A stretch of DNA of 64,000 nt from Neodiprion pinetum (lineage: Eukaryota > Arthropoda > Insecta > Hymenoptera > Diprionidae), in contig NC_060236.1 in the NCBI RefSeq assembly GCF_021155775.2, positions 9,965,087 to 10,029,086 of the forward strand, written 5' to 3'. Shown here piece by piece: positions 37,263 through 49,588 of the stretch. The position numbers were made by a program, and so were the translations under genes. Positions within the stretch are counted from its first letter, which is position 1; each line of letters opens with the position of its first letter. The notes beneath the pieces are model-generated. The model was not told the DNA's origin. It did not search any database and saw nothing but the letters and a program-made list of their open reading frames with translations.

Positions 37263-38201
37263 TATGTCTAAACAATTTTCTTTATAGTTTGAACCCTGTA
37301 TCCTTAACAATGAGTTTTATTTATTTGATTTCCTTGTGTCAACGGAATATTTCTTGCGATAGACAAAAACTATTACAAACTTAGAATTTCCGCCACGTCG
37401 CCGTTCCACCAAAGAAATTTACACCCCTCGAGAAACCCGGCATAAAATGAAGTGGCTCACGGCTATCCGCATCCCCTTTGCATCCGAGCTGCTCGCTTTA
37501 ATCAATCCTTCCATTCTATAGTCCCTGTAATTTATTTACCCAGCCAATGGAAAATATCGCTGCAGGCCTGCAAGAATAGACGGGACTCATCTCACGTGGC
37601 TCGGACCTGACGAAGGCTGAGGTATGACGTCACGCGATATTCATCCTTGGGTTGCAGTTTGTCCTTGCATCCCGTAGCGACGACGCAGCTGACTGATGCG
37701 GATGCAATTTTCAAAGACGCCGTTACCTCTGACAATGGGTCGTACCGCTTGAATCGATATAAATTACGAAAAACGAACAAGACGTTTGAAAATTTCCAGC
37801 AATTTTATTAACGCCAATAACAGTGAACATCAATGAAACAACATCTTTGCCGTACGGTGGAAACGAAGCTGAGGAAATTCGAATAACACAAGCTGAGATA
37901 TCAAGAATTTGATGAAAGGTTTCGTCATTGGAATTTTGAAGATTATTGACACGTAATGTTTTTCATTCGATTCCAATGTTTTCGGGAGCATCTTGCTGGA
38001 TGAGCAAATATCCACAAATTATCTGAAGAAAATTCAAATAATCTCATATTAGAACACAGTTACGATGCTCGAATGTAATGATCGACGAAGAGCTATAATT
38101 TTAATGTTCTTACTTACGAATCCATTTTTATCCACTATGGAGATAACTGTTTGTGATTTGTTTTTTAAGCGATATTTGGAGATCTCTGTTAATCTCGATG
38201 C

Positions 38202-38293
38202 ACAGTCGAAATTCGAACACTTTTCGTTCGTTTGTTTAATTAATATATGAAGAAAAAGGGGGAGTTTACTCGGTCGGTAAGGGTAGGAGTTGA
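38202..38293. mobile_element. Solo terminus of the TTAA MITE
   Basis: CGAAATTCGAACAC, then CGTTCGTTTGTTTAATTAAT, GAAGAAAAAGG and TTTACTCGGTCGGTAAGGGT correspond in order to one TIR of the 24305-24719 element. The outermost bases and the rest of the element are missing. Confidence 0.75.
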
Positions 38294-39825
38294 CATTGAA
38301 ACATTGGAATTGGATGAAAAATACCAGAGTTTGATCATTTTGGACGTCAAAGTTGTAAAGCTTGTTCTCAATCCATCGATATCTTAGTTTGAGTTACTAA
38401 AATTTGGGCAGATTCATTTCTTCTTTACCATTACTGAAGTTTTATTGAACAGTTTTTTCGCTTCACCATTCACATCGAATAGCGTCACATAATGTTGTCC
38501 ATGTATGGAGCATTCCATGGCACGCTGGTTGAACAAAAACTAATCACAGTTTCGGCTCTGTTTTCAATAAACATTTTCAGAAAAGATTAATATTTCGAAT
38601 CGATTTGAAACATTATCGACCAATCTTGGTCGAAATTTCACGGAATGCCACATGTATGTAGACGCAAATTTGGCGCTTAATGGGCTAAATGGAGTATACT
38701 GTAATGCGGCAAAGAGACGGTTGCAAAGATAAATCGACAGACATTCGAATAAATGGGACATTGGTATGGCAGCGTTGCAGCTCTCCCGAATATACGGCGT
38801 AGGTTTTGTTCCCATTAAATTACATTTGCTAGTGTAATTAAGTGGATAGAATACAAAACTTTATGTAATAATAACCTGCAATTCAACGGTGAAATAGAAA
38901 TTATTTCAGGTAATTGAATAATTATTAATGAATAAACAAGTAAACAGGACTTTGACACACGTAGAGAGTCGTTTGTTGAAGTAACAGAGACTCCTTGGCT
39001 TAAATTTTCGGTTGCACGTTTTTTTTTTACTCCAAAGTCAAGGGTGCACAGTTTTCGTAAGTTTCAACTATCTCTGGTAACACTTCTGAGCGGCTTGAAA
39101 TTTGTTTGTTTCTATATCGCACAGCCAAAATCAAACTGTAACAACTCAAAAAATTTCGTTTCTTAAAAACTGCCATAAAAACTCACGTAGTACCATTTGT
39201 CTTTTAATTTGAACGTACAATTAATGAATCGTTAAAAAAATTTTTTCAGATGTTCCGGTTTTGTTTTAGGTATGCGATATAATGAATGTTTTTTTTTCAT
39301 TTGAATGTATATTTCTACCTGAAATTTCGTCCAAATATATAGATTGTAATGCGCTAAAAGAAGAAAACGAGCTTTTATTGTAATGCGGAAAAACAAAAAC
39401 TTGTTCAAGCATCAATTCGAGGGTTGATGCATCGTATGCAATCCTCTCGTCTGGCGCAGTTCTTTGTCGTGAAAATGGAGCGAAGTCCCGGGGACTTTTT
39501 TTCGGTACTATTTTCCACTTTCTCCCACGGGGCTTCACTTTGGAAGCCATTAAACTCGCCGCGGCTAGGGTCTTGGGACACAATCAATATATAAGGTTAG
39601 ATCCGAAAACTGTCGGAAAGACGATGGAAACGAATATTTGTAACAAGAAAAGTCACGTCACTAGAGAGCTTGCAATTTTCGTAGACTCGGAAAGAAGTAT
39701 CAGTAAATAAATGAAATTAAGGGTTTCTCATAAAGAACATTCTCGTTCGTTAAAATTTAGCCAAGCGGTGTTTCGGTTCAAACAAAGTTTAATCGAATCA
39801 GGCAAATTTTTCTTTTTTTTTCTGT

Positions 39826-39875
39826 AGACTGCGAAAAAATTTCACTTGTTATGGTTACTATAGAAAATTCTAATA
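39826..39875 (+). mobile_element. Fragment of TIR element 'CACTGAG'
   Basis: GACTGCGAAAAAATTTCACT followed by TGTTATGGTTACTATAGAAA matches the left end of the element at 23172 with several changes. I could not follow the match further. Confidence 0.5.
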
Positions 39876-40057
39876 GGATGGGTTATTGGAAATAGAAGAA
39901 AAAAAAAACTCTGGTAATACCTAGTATTTAGTGCCGTTCAAGTTGTCAACATTAAACTTTCTTGTTAAAATATGTGAAATAAAAATAAATGTACGATATT
40001 TAAATAAACCTGACTCCAAACAAATAATGAGTCGAAGCCCTGTACTCTTCAATCCAG

Positions 40058-40379
40058 TAACCCTAGTTGGTCACACCTCAGTAAAGTCGCATAACGGTCA
40101 CACTGGATGAAAAACGATTTCTAGAAATCTAAAAAAAATTATCCACGTATTCGAGGATCGCAGAAAAAGCTGTATCAGTTTTTCTAACCAAAATTGATTG
40201 TTTAAATATTACAAGACATCGGAAAAGTTAAGGTAAAACAGAAAACGTTTTCTTTACGGATTTTCTTTTCTGTAGAATTGATTTATAGCAAAAAAACTAT
40301 GAAAGTCTATTCCTGAACTCTACGAGGAGTTTGAAAAATGTTTGGGGTGAAATTCACCCAGAATGACCAATTAGGGTTA
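40058..40379. mobile_element. Short TIR element with 'TAACCCTA' ends
   Basis: The left end TAACCCTAGTTGGTCAC and the inverted right end (reverse complement TAACCCTAATTGGTCAT) give about 17 bp of TIR with one internal change. TA may be the target site. The 322-bp body has no coding potential. The nesting inside the inverted-repeat loop suggests a later insertion. Confidence 0.55.
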
Positions 40380-40829
40380 AATTAATGAAGTGGAATTATT
40401 TGTTTCATTTTTGTGCATCGTTTTCTCTTCTGAGGTAGCTATAACGTGTAACGGTTGTTGGCTATCACAAGGAATGTTCCGTTGGCACAAAAAAAAGAAA
40501 GCTTATTATCAAGGTATTTAAGGATCTTAAATAAATTTTGAAAGAGTAAATTTATCATAAAATGATAAGAGACCGTTTTTGTAAAGTGTTCAATTCCCTA
40601 TGAAAATATATTCTGGTCTTATCAGTGCACTAATGTTATGACGAGTTATAAAATTTTAAAGTTTAAAAACAACTTTTCCCATGTTATTTAAATGAGAAAT
40701 AGAAAATCGCGACGGTGATGAAATATTAATATTCAGAGCTGAAACTTGGAGAGCATCTTTTTTCGTCATTTCGAACAATAATTTCTACCTGAATTTTGCA
40801 CAAAATAGTTGATTTTTTCAATAGAGTCT

Positions 40830-41994
40830 AGTATTTACAGATGTGAGATCAGTCGATTTTGTTCTATTATTAATTTTCAGCGAATTTCTTTCTTTTTAGG
40901 TAAACTGTATATATTTTATTTCTGTTTAATAAATGGATAAATCAGAAGTGCATAAACTTGTGTAAATAAAATTGTAAATATTAATTATTTTTCATCATTC
41001 ATTCGTGTATTCATTCATTCGCAAGATTAAAATACGGTCTTTCTGTACGTAAATGTTCATTTTCTCGTCTTTTCCTTAAACAAAAATAGTTTTTGTTTTT
41101 ACTTAGCTTTTACTTTTCTTTATTGTTGTCCAAGCAGGTTCCGTGGTTTATTGGTGAAATAGGAGATAGATATTTTAATAAGGGATTTTGTCAAGCCGTT
41201 GTGCTACGTTTTTGTTATATATATTTCATATTGGTAAATGGCACTTGACTTTTAATTGTTATAAGCTTGTTAAACTTGTTATATTTTCATTTGCAGGTTT
41301 AGAAAAAACGTGACCAGACTTTGTTTAATAGGAAAAAACGTGGATTGTAAAATTGGATGTGTCGAAATGTGCGAGTAGATTGAAAATGTGGACTAGGAGG
41401 TATCGATTAGATGTTAATTCATCGGCGTCTCCTCGCACAGCGTGAACCGGTAACACTACTAATTCGTCCACGCGCGTTACTTCTATTAGGCGACATTCTT
41501 GTTTGATTTACGTAGTAGACGCGCTGTTTGAACTCTTACAGACGATGTGCGTGAAACAGAATAGGAAGCATCAGAAACGACAATACGAGGAGGAGACTCC
41601 GTTTCCGTATTTCCATCTCGGCGAGAAAATTTCATGTATCGAGAAATGTAAATTTGAAAATTGCACGCGGGCTGTCGGGGCGACAGCGATCCGTTCGACT
41701 CGGCGTCGCGTCGGCCGGACGATTCTGTTCGAAAGCTCGACTCCACTCCTCAATATCGTGCCAAAATATATTCATTGCGAGCTCGAGTTTCGGTTAAATT
41801 TCATGCTTAGGACAGACCTTTCGGCTCGATGCGTACGGAGGTGATATCATTTCGGTTCGTGTACCCGCGGAGACGAGTCGACGACACATGTTTTATAAAT
41901 GAAATCCTCTAAACATGCATTTTGATCTCTCGTTTTTCTTACCGCGATTCAAACTTTCGTCTTCTTCCGTGGATTGATATCTGTGATTATTAAT
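40830..41994 (-). repeat. Right arm of 5.9-kb inverted repeat
   Basis: The mirror of 36120-37262. The 113-codon frame here (41503-41844 plus) differs from its left-arm counterpart by a single residue (Met for Ile near position 15). The 86-codon frame on the other strand differs by two. The outer end falls at GTGATTATTAAT (41983-41994), where a diverged copy of the outer unit begins. The contrast between matched outer part and diverged inner part suggests gene conversion or selection on the outer part. Confidence 0.9.
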
Positions 41995-41995
41995 A

Positions 41996-42155
41996 GAAAA
42001 TGTGGAATACGAGGTATAGATTAGATATTGATTCTTCGACGCCTTCTCGCAGAGTGCGAACTGCGGCGGTAAAACTCATTCGTCCACGTACGCTACTTGT
42101 ATTTGACTACTTTTCATATTTTAAGTAGTAGGCGCGCTATTTAAACTGTTACAAG
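41996..42155 (+). repeat. Diverged tandem copy of the arm's outer unit
   Basis: GAAAATGTGGAATACGAGGT, GATTAGATATTGATTC, TTCTCGCAGAGTGCGAACTG, CATTCGTCCACGTACGC and GTAGTAGGCGCGCTATTTAA match 41385-41545 in order at roughly 75-80 percent. The offset is about 611 bases, exactly the distance to the outer end of the right arm. The arm segment 41385-41994 therefore behaves as one unit of an old tandem duplication. Confidence 0.8.
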
Positions 42156-43774
42156 TTTCGTCCCTGAATTTATTCGAGTATCTTTTCTTACCATCAGTCC
42201 TTTGCACCGTTCTCATGAGTCAATATTTTCACAGTCTGTATTAAGGTTGAGATAATTGACGTGATGAAAACGTACGTAAATTCAATCAAATCTTGAACCT
42301 ACGAATTAAACTTGGACATTTCGGATAGGTAAAGTTTTATGGATTGGAAAAATGTATATTTGCGATCACGTTGCAATTTTGTAATGAGAAACGCAACTCA
42401 TTATGATATAACTTGTTCAACATTTTGTTGCAAAATTTATAGAAAACATTTACGATTTTGAGTCGTCCACTGCAAATACAGCGAGATTCTGGAAATCAAG
42501 AGTATCAAGTGCCTGGATTTTGAAACTTTTTGCTTTCTAGATATTTGAAACTTACAAATTGTGAGAAACTTTTCACCTGTGTAAAAACGCGTCTTGCACG
42601 TATCGCAATTTTTTTGTAAAGACTTGATGCATCAGCTTATGAGAAAATAAAAATCAAATTCCAGTGTCTTGACTGTCACAAATTTCAATGTTAGAAATTT
42701 ATCAATTTACTCGTAGTTTTCGAGACGGAAAATTATCATTTTAGCTATAATTTTGAAACTATTCGTGCGAAAAAAATGTGGTCAAAAACATTGCACGGAT
42801 AACTGTTAATAACTTTTCGAATCCGTATTACAAACAATTGTAAAGAATTTTCTAAATCTGAAACAGTAAATTTACGACAATAGAAATTCAACACCATTCA
42901 TAAAATTCCAGAACCATGGGTCTAGATTTTCTACTAACTAAAAAACTCTCTCATTCGTTTCAGTTTTTCAGTTTTTACAACATCCTGAATGTTGTCCACG
43001 GCATGTATGACAGCCCGTTGAAATCTCCGAAAACTTTCTGAATTATTTAAAACTACACATTCCGCTCTTTAAAAATTGAGCTCCACTCTGGAAAGCTTGA
43101 CACTACACCCAAAGAGAAGTAATGAAAAAAAAAGCTCTCGACCTCGAACAACGAGGAGGAATACGCAAGGATCACGGTAATGAGATACAAACACTCTTTA
43201 AAATTATAAGTACTGTGTAAAGATGGCCCCGACATTTGAGACTCAGGTATAGAGGGGACGGAAAGTATATGCCGTGCACAAAACCCGATGAAAAATCCGA
43301 TTCCAGTTAGTCATGAACAATGTTTACGTTACTAATTGTCAGTAACAACTTTAAGCACATAGGAATTAGGATCGAAGTAAACAACGTGTGCAAAATTCTG
43401 GCAGTGATGGAAAATTAATTGCCGTTCCTTCGCAGCGCAAGCCTCACTGATAATCTGTACTGTTGAAGTTGAGAACAACTAACTAGTTATACCTAACTAG
43501 GCTAGCCTAGTGACTTTTGTATTAAGCGGTTGGTCACACCACTCTGAGTACTAAAAGTAAAAGTCCGCTCCTTCGTCTATTTTTTTCTGCCTACAACCCT
43601 GCTTACGATTAATAGTTGTTAATACAATCATAGATCCAGCCTCCGGCATGCACACCTAGTTATTCAACATTGGGTGAGTATATGGGGCATTCCACGTGTG
43701 ATCACCCTGGCTAAGGCCTTGATCGTCGTAAAATCAATTCAAACTTTGTGAAATATTTTTGGCAGTTGATAATA
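42156..43774. other. Spacer, nothing recognised
   Basis: AT-rich DNA with no motif-bearing frame and no paired termini. Confidence 0.4.
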
Positions 43775-44172
43775 CCGGGTCAATCTCTTGAAAGTTGAAA
43801 ATCAACTGCGCGTGCGCGAGTTTTATCGGCTGTTCGTGCAGGCTGGCCATCCCGAGTTTCAGCTGTCAAACTCTGTTTCTGGTGGCGATGTAGTTGATAC
43901 GAATTTTTGAGGTTAGAATCTCAAATAATTGAGATGGTGACTCGGAAAGGTTTGGGAAGCATTTGTTATTGGGTCGGAAAGTTGATTCTTCAAAGAACGG
44001 TCGGAATTTAATGCTTATGCCCTTTGAAAATTCGAACGTACACATTTTGCGCACGTTGGCTCGCCTGCATCGCAGACAAAAATAACGCTGCGGGAAGATT
44101 TCGCCGACCAATGAGATTGAATTATTTGGCACATGCGCGGTTGATTTTTCAAGTTTAAAGAGATTGTACCGG
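43775..44172 (+). mobile_element. MITE 'GCGC', copy 2 (TA-flanked)
   Basis: A 398-bp copy of the element at 8743-9109 in the same orientation. It has TIRs CCGGGTCAATCTCTTGAAAG and an inverted counterpart, and is flanked by TA (43773-43774 and 44173-44174). It retains about 35 internal bases (GGTCGGAAAGTTGATTCTTC and following) missing from copy 1. The GCGC palindromes in its ends have each mutated (GCGCGTGCGC and CACATGCGC). No transposase. Confidence 0.8.
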
Positions 44173-44174
44173 TA

Positions 44175-46904
44175 GTGTCGGTAATTTTTCGTGGATTTTT
44201 ATTCGCGTTAGACGTTAGACGTCAGACGTTAGCAGTTTCTATAATAAAATATAATTTGTAAAAATCGACAATATTTGACTTCCAATTGGGTGCGTAATTA
44301 TAAATTCATATACCACACAAGAAATGGTTCAGCCTTGAAAATGTTCCAGTTTGTAGTCAATTTTGGACTTATAACGTGCAAAAAGTATCGGGTATCCAAG
44401 AATTGATGAAGAAATGTAAGAAAATGACGTTTTCCTTACGATTTTTTATCAACCTCCGAGCACATTCACATCTTTTCCGGTATCATAACTTTAAGGTCCG
44501 GTTAAAACTGAATTTTTTTTTTATTTGTTGTCAAGTTTTCTACGTATAGTTTTCGAATCACAGGTAATTGAAATTTGTGCATAGTCAGTTTTCGCGTATA
44601 CGTATTTTTTTATAAATCTCTACGAACTTCCGAAGACCTCCAAATAGAAATCCACAAAAAATTACGCATACTCTTTTCATGCAACAAAAACATTTCACAA
44701 AGTTTCATCAGGTCAATTACGCACGGAATGTCCCATACATCTAGGCGATGTTGTGCTTTATGTGCACATACACACTGTACTCTCTAAACGACGTTAGTTG
44801 CTTAACACATCTTGCTTTAATTATTTAATCAATACACGTGCAGTGACTTGGTAGTATGCCTATAATATCAGGCAGGTCTCAAATACACAATGAGAACAAT
44901 GTTGACGTTATTAATTACGGTAAATACTCCGCAACCCTTTGAAATGGGATATTTTACTCGCGGACGATGTTCATGAAAGCTTATCTCGCCGGCTATTTCA
45001 TCCCGTCATAATTTCTGTGGTCAATATTTTCAAAGCTCAAAATTGTCAGTCTGACATTATTGGCTTAAATTATAAATTTCGCTCACTCGGCGTTTTGAAC
45101 TCTCTAATCACACATGCAGTGTCTGGTTACGATTTCGAAAGTTACTCGCAAAATCACGATATCAGAACAAGTTTGAAATAAGTTTTTGTAAAACATAACC
45201 TGCAAGTATTGTTATGATTAACTAGCCATCAATTTTCCTACGGAGACACACAGGACTCCGGAAATTTTTATCTATTTGAAAAAACTTGGTTTAAATCTCA
45301 AAATTTTCACGAGATTTAATATATCAATTTACAGAAGCTTTCGAAAGATTTCACGTATACTTAAGTGATTTCAAACTATTCCTCTGATCCGTGTACACCA
45401 GATTTCATTGGCGTCAAGTTTTTCGATTTCAAGTGATAAATGAGCTCCTAAATTTCTCTCCGATAGCTGTTTCATTTCAATAAAAAGCCCACTTGTGGCC
45501 ATTGTACCTTTTCGCGGAACAGATAAATTCTCATCCCAACGGCAAGTCCCAGAGTGCAACATCGGAAGAGGACTTATCGACGTGGTGCGTCAGGAATACC
45601 CAGCTTATATTTTCACCTGCCTGTAATTCGATAGTCGGGCGAGACAGCACCGACCAGTTGCCAAGGTAACTGCACGGAAAAGGCCCTCGGTGTTTCGGGG
45701 TCTATACGCGTGGGGTAATTAACCCGGAATTCCATTTGATCATTACCCGGAGGGTTATTGTATTTGCTTAAAAACTTGACATATTTGATGTGCTCTTCAA
45801 TTTCAATCCGGGCCTTGCAGCGGCGATCGATTAAACTGAATTTGCACAATATTAAACAAACTGGCAAGTCAGGTAACTACACAAATCATGAATGAGTTAG
45901 TAGAGACTTTATGCAATTATTTTTCCAAACTTCTTAGACGAACTTATGGATGGGGGTAAAAATTGTACAGAAAGATCGAAACATTGAAGGGTTACAATAT
46001 CGAATTTTTAAAGAAGCGAAAACTTAATTTATAAAAGTTTTAAATGTTGAAAATCGAAGTGTGGAAAAGTAAAAGAATGGAAAGATCAAAACGAAGAATG
46101 CCGAATTATAGAATCGCATCGTCAGAATTCCTCTCGATAATATAGAATCGTGTAAAGATTCTCGATTTTGCTGTTCTATGTTTCGATCTTTACAAATTTT
46201 GTCATTCTGTATTTTGACTTTCTATATCTACGATTTTCCATACTTGAACTTACCATATTTAAAAATTTTATCTATCAGATTTTTGCATCTACGAATATTC
46301 GATAATCTGGTCCTTCTGTCAATCGACATTTCTAGTTTTTTACCCCTACCCCGTCACTATGTGTCGATAAACAAACGTGTAATAACAAGCAACTATGTGA
46401 CAATGAGCGTAAAAAAATTTAGTTTCAAAATTCAATTCGGAACGATGTCAAATCGAAATAATAACTGAATAACCACCGAGCATTTCCAGTAATGAGGTTA
46501 ATCAAGTTGAATTATGTCAAAACAATGTCACCTCGATACTAAAAAAGAATGAACAAAATAACCAACGGATTTACGCGAAAACAATTGTTTGTGGTTAATT
46601 GTTACAGCTAATTTCACTTATTTATGAAGCATCTGAATTTATAAGCCATCGTGGTAATTAATGTGACAACCTATTTTGTATCCATTTTTTGTGTATTCAG
46701 AGAACTCTTCAACATATTTCTTTGCGGGTTTTAGTCATTTCTGATAATATACTAATAGATTTTCAATACTCCAGAATAATTATTGTTATATAATGTTAAG
46801 TATTATTGCCAGAAACATATTGATTAACAAAATCGTGAAAATTAAAGGGCTTTTTTATTTCCGAGAAAGTGATCGCTCTACATATATACATATGTTACAT
46901 ATAT
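44175..46904. other. Spacer, nothing recognised
   Basis: GC is a little higher at 45500-45760, where two minus frames (45371-45562, 45613-45867) have balanced composition but no recognisable domain. Otherwise AT-rich. Confidence 0.4.
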
Positions 46905-47190
46905 CATAAGTTTTTGGGGTCACTGATTACGAATCTGAAATCAGATTTTGATAATTCATTATGACAAATCCAATCTGTGACCCCGAAAACACCTGCATAA
47001 AGTTCTTTGACTGTATTCAATCAGGTTCCAAATTTTTGTCGGTCATATTGGATCCGCCATCTTGAAGTTTTGAAATCTTATTTCAGATTCGTAATTAGCG
47101 ACCCCAAAAACCGTGGGATACTATTTTGTTACAAGATTTAAACCGGCACAATAATGCGTGACTCCAAGGGTTAAATTAATTCTACACCCC
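46905..47190 (+). repeat. Dispersed 'GGATCCGCCAT' repeat, copy
   Basis: TTTTTGGGGTCACTGATTAC, CGAATCTGAAATCAGA, AAAACACCTGCATAAAG, CATATTGGATCCGCCATC and ATTTCAGATTCGTAATTAGC, then GACCCCAAAAACC. The first and last blocks are inverted relative to each other (about 46912-46946 and 47080-47113), so the unit has internal dyad structure. The flank with CACAATAATGCGTGACTCC is shared with 17075-17340. Confidence 0.7.
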
Positions 47191-48194
47191 TGTTTCTTAA
47201 TTCCTCTGTGTCGACACTTTTTGACATGACTGTGCATCCTCAGGCTTTCAAAAAATTACGCAAAGATGGTTCTGCAAGTTCGAGTGAACGAATTAAAATT
47301 GTTGAGGATATACGAGCACTAGTTCGTAACTTTGACAAATGAGGAAACGCCGTGTTTGTGCGTTTTTCGCAAACAGTAGGTATACAATGTTATCACGTTT
47401 TTTTCTCCCTGCAATAAAGAACACGTCACGACGTTGCTCACGCGCGAAAAATTAGCTAACTACACCCAATTAGACAACCGAGCAACTTCGAAAATGCCTC
47501 CAGGGAGTTTTGCATCGGAGGTGAGTGAAAGCTTGAGCAAAATTAGAATCCGGCCGATGGAAATTCTCTGTCAAATTGTGTAGACATAACCCGGCGATAA
47601 AATCGGAAGCAAAAAGCATCGCGTCCCGTTGAAAAATGCGAGTCTGAGGTCGCACAAGCCGTGCCCGCAATGCACACACGTGAATATAGAGGAAACCATC
47701 GTCTTTTCTTGTCAGGAGGTAAAACGAGCTGCAAGCGCGTAAGAAACGGAAAGAGGAATGAGGAGAAAAAGCAACAAGACAAACGGGGCGACCGGACCAA
47801 GAAGAAGAAAAATGGATGGACAAATGGAGAAGAGAAAAAGAATAATAACCACGATGGGGATAGAAACTGATACCCGACACCGAGGCGAGCTTAAAACAAT
47901 TGTCATATCATTCACGCTGAAAGCCAGCTTGATTGCACCAGGACGCGCATAAAACGAAAAGAAAAAAACATTCGCCCTATTTTACGAGGGGTCGAGCTTA
48001 ATTCTGCAAAATACACTGGACAAATAATACGAAACGAGCTGCCATCGCGAATTGAAATTGATTGATTCAATTTTCAACTTTAAGTCTTACGAGGACTGGT
48101 GAGAAAAAATTCATGCGGAATCAAAATACAAAGTCACTCATTGAAGTGGTTGGATTTCTCTCTCGTGGATGAGGGAAGTTTACTAATTTGAGCT
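47191..48194. other. Spacer with purine-rich stretch
   Basis: A minus frame of 136 codons (47470-47880), the longest in the window, lies over an AAGAAGAAA-rich stretch (47740-47870). Its Ser/Phe/Leu-rich product is explained by that composition. No domain seen. The patch 47480-47700 is GC-richer. Confidence 0.4.
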
Positions 48195-48407
48195 AATCCA
48201 TGTGGATTCGACCAGGAAATCCTGTGACCATGTCCGAATGATCTCGTAGTATGGAAGGCTATTCTTGGACCGATTTGAGGTGACCCGTGTCTCGGGGTAT
48301 AGCCAGAAAACGCCTTAGAGGCAACTTAGTGTGGTTTGAAGTTCAAGCCCAAACGACAGTTGGCTCTAATTTTGTAACTTTGAAGCTCTTTGGATGATTC
48401 ATCTTCT
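48195..48407 (+). repeat. Left arm of 1.4-kb inverted pair
   Basis: It aligns with the reverse complement of 49344-49588 through AATCCATGTGGATTCGACCA, GGAAATCCTGTGACC, TTCTTGGACCGATTTGAGGT, GTGTCTCGGGGTATAGCCAG and a GTGGTTTGAAGTTCAAG block, ending near GGATGATTCATC. Identity is around 70-75 percent. Confidence 0.75.
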
Positions 48408-49343
48408 TCACGCGCAGAGTGCATTCAAAATATGGAAAATGTTGTGCAGCATGTGCAAAATAACACTGACAAAATCAAAATCATCCTTCTTAAAAGTGAA
48501 ACGATAGATGAGATTCGAGCCTAAAAGAAGATGGAGCAGAAGTCATGAAATTAAAAAATTTTCATACATTTTTAAATAGCATTCATTTATTATTTTAAAC
48601 AATTATTTGTGTCCCCGTAATTGTTGCTGTAGTATGCTGTACGATGTTTAAATCTTAAACAAAAAAGTACTTACCATTCAAATTTTAATCATTTTGACGA
48701 AAAAAATACTTGACAGTCGCTTACATTGAATTATCTCACAATCAAATGATTGTGCACTAGCGCTTTTTTTGTGTTTCGTCGAAAACTAATTCTTTCGATT
48801 ATGGCTACGTTCACTCAAGTTATGCGTAAGATCGTAGCAAAACTTTGAAATAAATTAGTAATTGAAATAATACTGTGTTGCCAAGGAAAACTAAAGATAT
48901 TATTCAATAAACCATAGATTAGATTTATGAAAAGTTGTGAAACGTTTAATATTACTCGCCTTTGCGTTATAGCTGTTTCTGTAAGTGGAATTAGTACTTG
49001 AGTTTCTTAGGTTCTTCATAACGAAGAAAAAAAAATAAAAATGTATTACATAGCTCAATTTCAACGTATATTGTTGGTATAATCTTAATACCAAGTTATA
49101 TAAATAATTTGTAATCAATTATTATGATACAATTTTTTCAATCCACAGTATAATGGTGTGAGTAGCAAATTTGTCACCTTCATGATTTTATGCTATATAT
49201 AATTTTGCGAAAAATCGAAGATGATATATTTGAGAAAGTGGCAATTGAATTTTTTTACTTCTCTGGAGTTTTCTGCACTAAATTATGCGCGGATCGAGAT
49301 TGACAAAAAACCAAATCAAAGGTGACGCAATTAGCCATGTTTC
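48408..49343. other. Loop between inverted arms
   Basis: About 940 bases of AT-rich DNA without recognised content. Confidence 0.4.
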
Positions 49344-49588
49344 GAATAAACATCATCTGAAAGGCTTGCAAATTGACAAAGCTGAAGCCAATTTAGTAAA
49401 CCTTCTTTGTTTATCTTGAAAAACTGTCGATTTCGTCCTAAACTTAAAACCACCCCAATTTGCTTGTAGGGTGTTTTTTGGCTAAGCCCCGAGACACAGA
49501 TCTCCTCAAATTGGTCCAAGGATAGTACATGGTTTAAGATCGATCCAACAGGGTGACCAAATTTCCTGTTCAATTCCACATGGATTGG
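49344..49588 (-). repeat. Right arm of 1.4-kb inverted pair
   Basis: The inverted partner of 48195-48407. A minus frame of 97 codons (49331-49624) spans the arm and looks moderately protein-like (for example LDQFEEICVSGLSQKTPYKQ). In the left arm the corresponding frame is broken. If the repeat descends from a coding sequence, this arm keeps more of it. No family was recognised. Confidence 0.7.

Larger units (their letters stand above)
37263..40829. other. Loop of the inverted repeat
   Basis: The 3.6-kb spacer between the arms carries no recognisable gene. It holds a TGACGTCA site (37625-37632), a half MITE (38202-38293), a fragment of the CACTGAG element (39826-39875) and a complete short TIR element (40058-40379). 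No transposase-like frame is present, so the whole is not an obvious autonomous transposon. Confidence 0.55.

Noticed and set aside
36120..41994. Whole 5.9-kb structure as one autonomous long-TIR transposon
   Set aside because: No transposase, integrase or polymerase frame lies in the loop, no target-site duplication flanks the arms, and a tandem copy of the outer unit adjoins one arm.
47470..47880. Longest open frame in the window, 136 codons, minus strand
   Set aside because: It overlies an AAG-rich stretch, competes with several frames on both strands, and has no domain, signal peptide with a clear cleavage site, or family resemblance.
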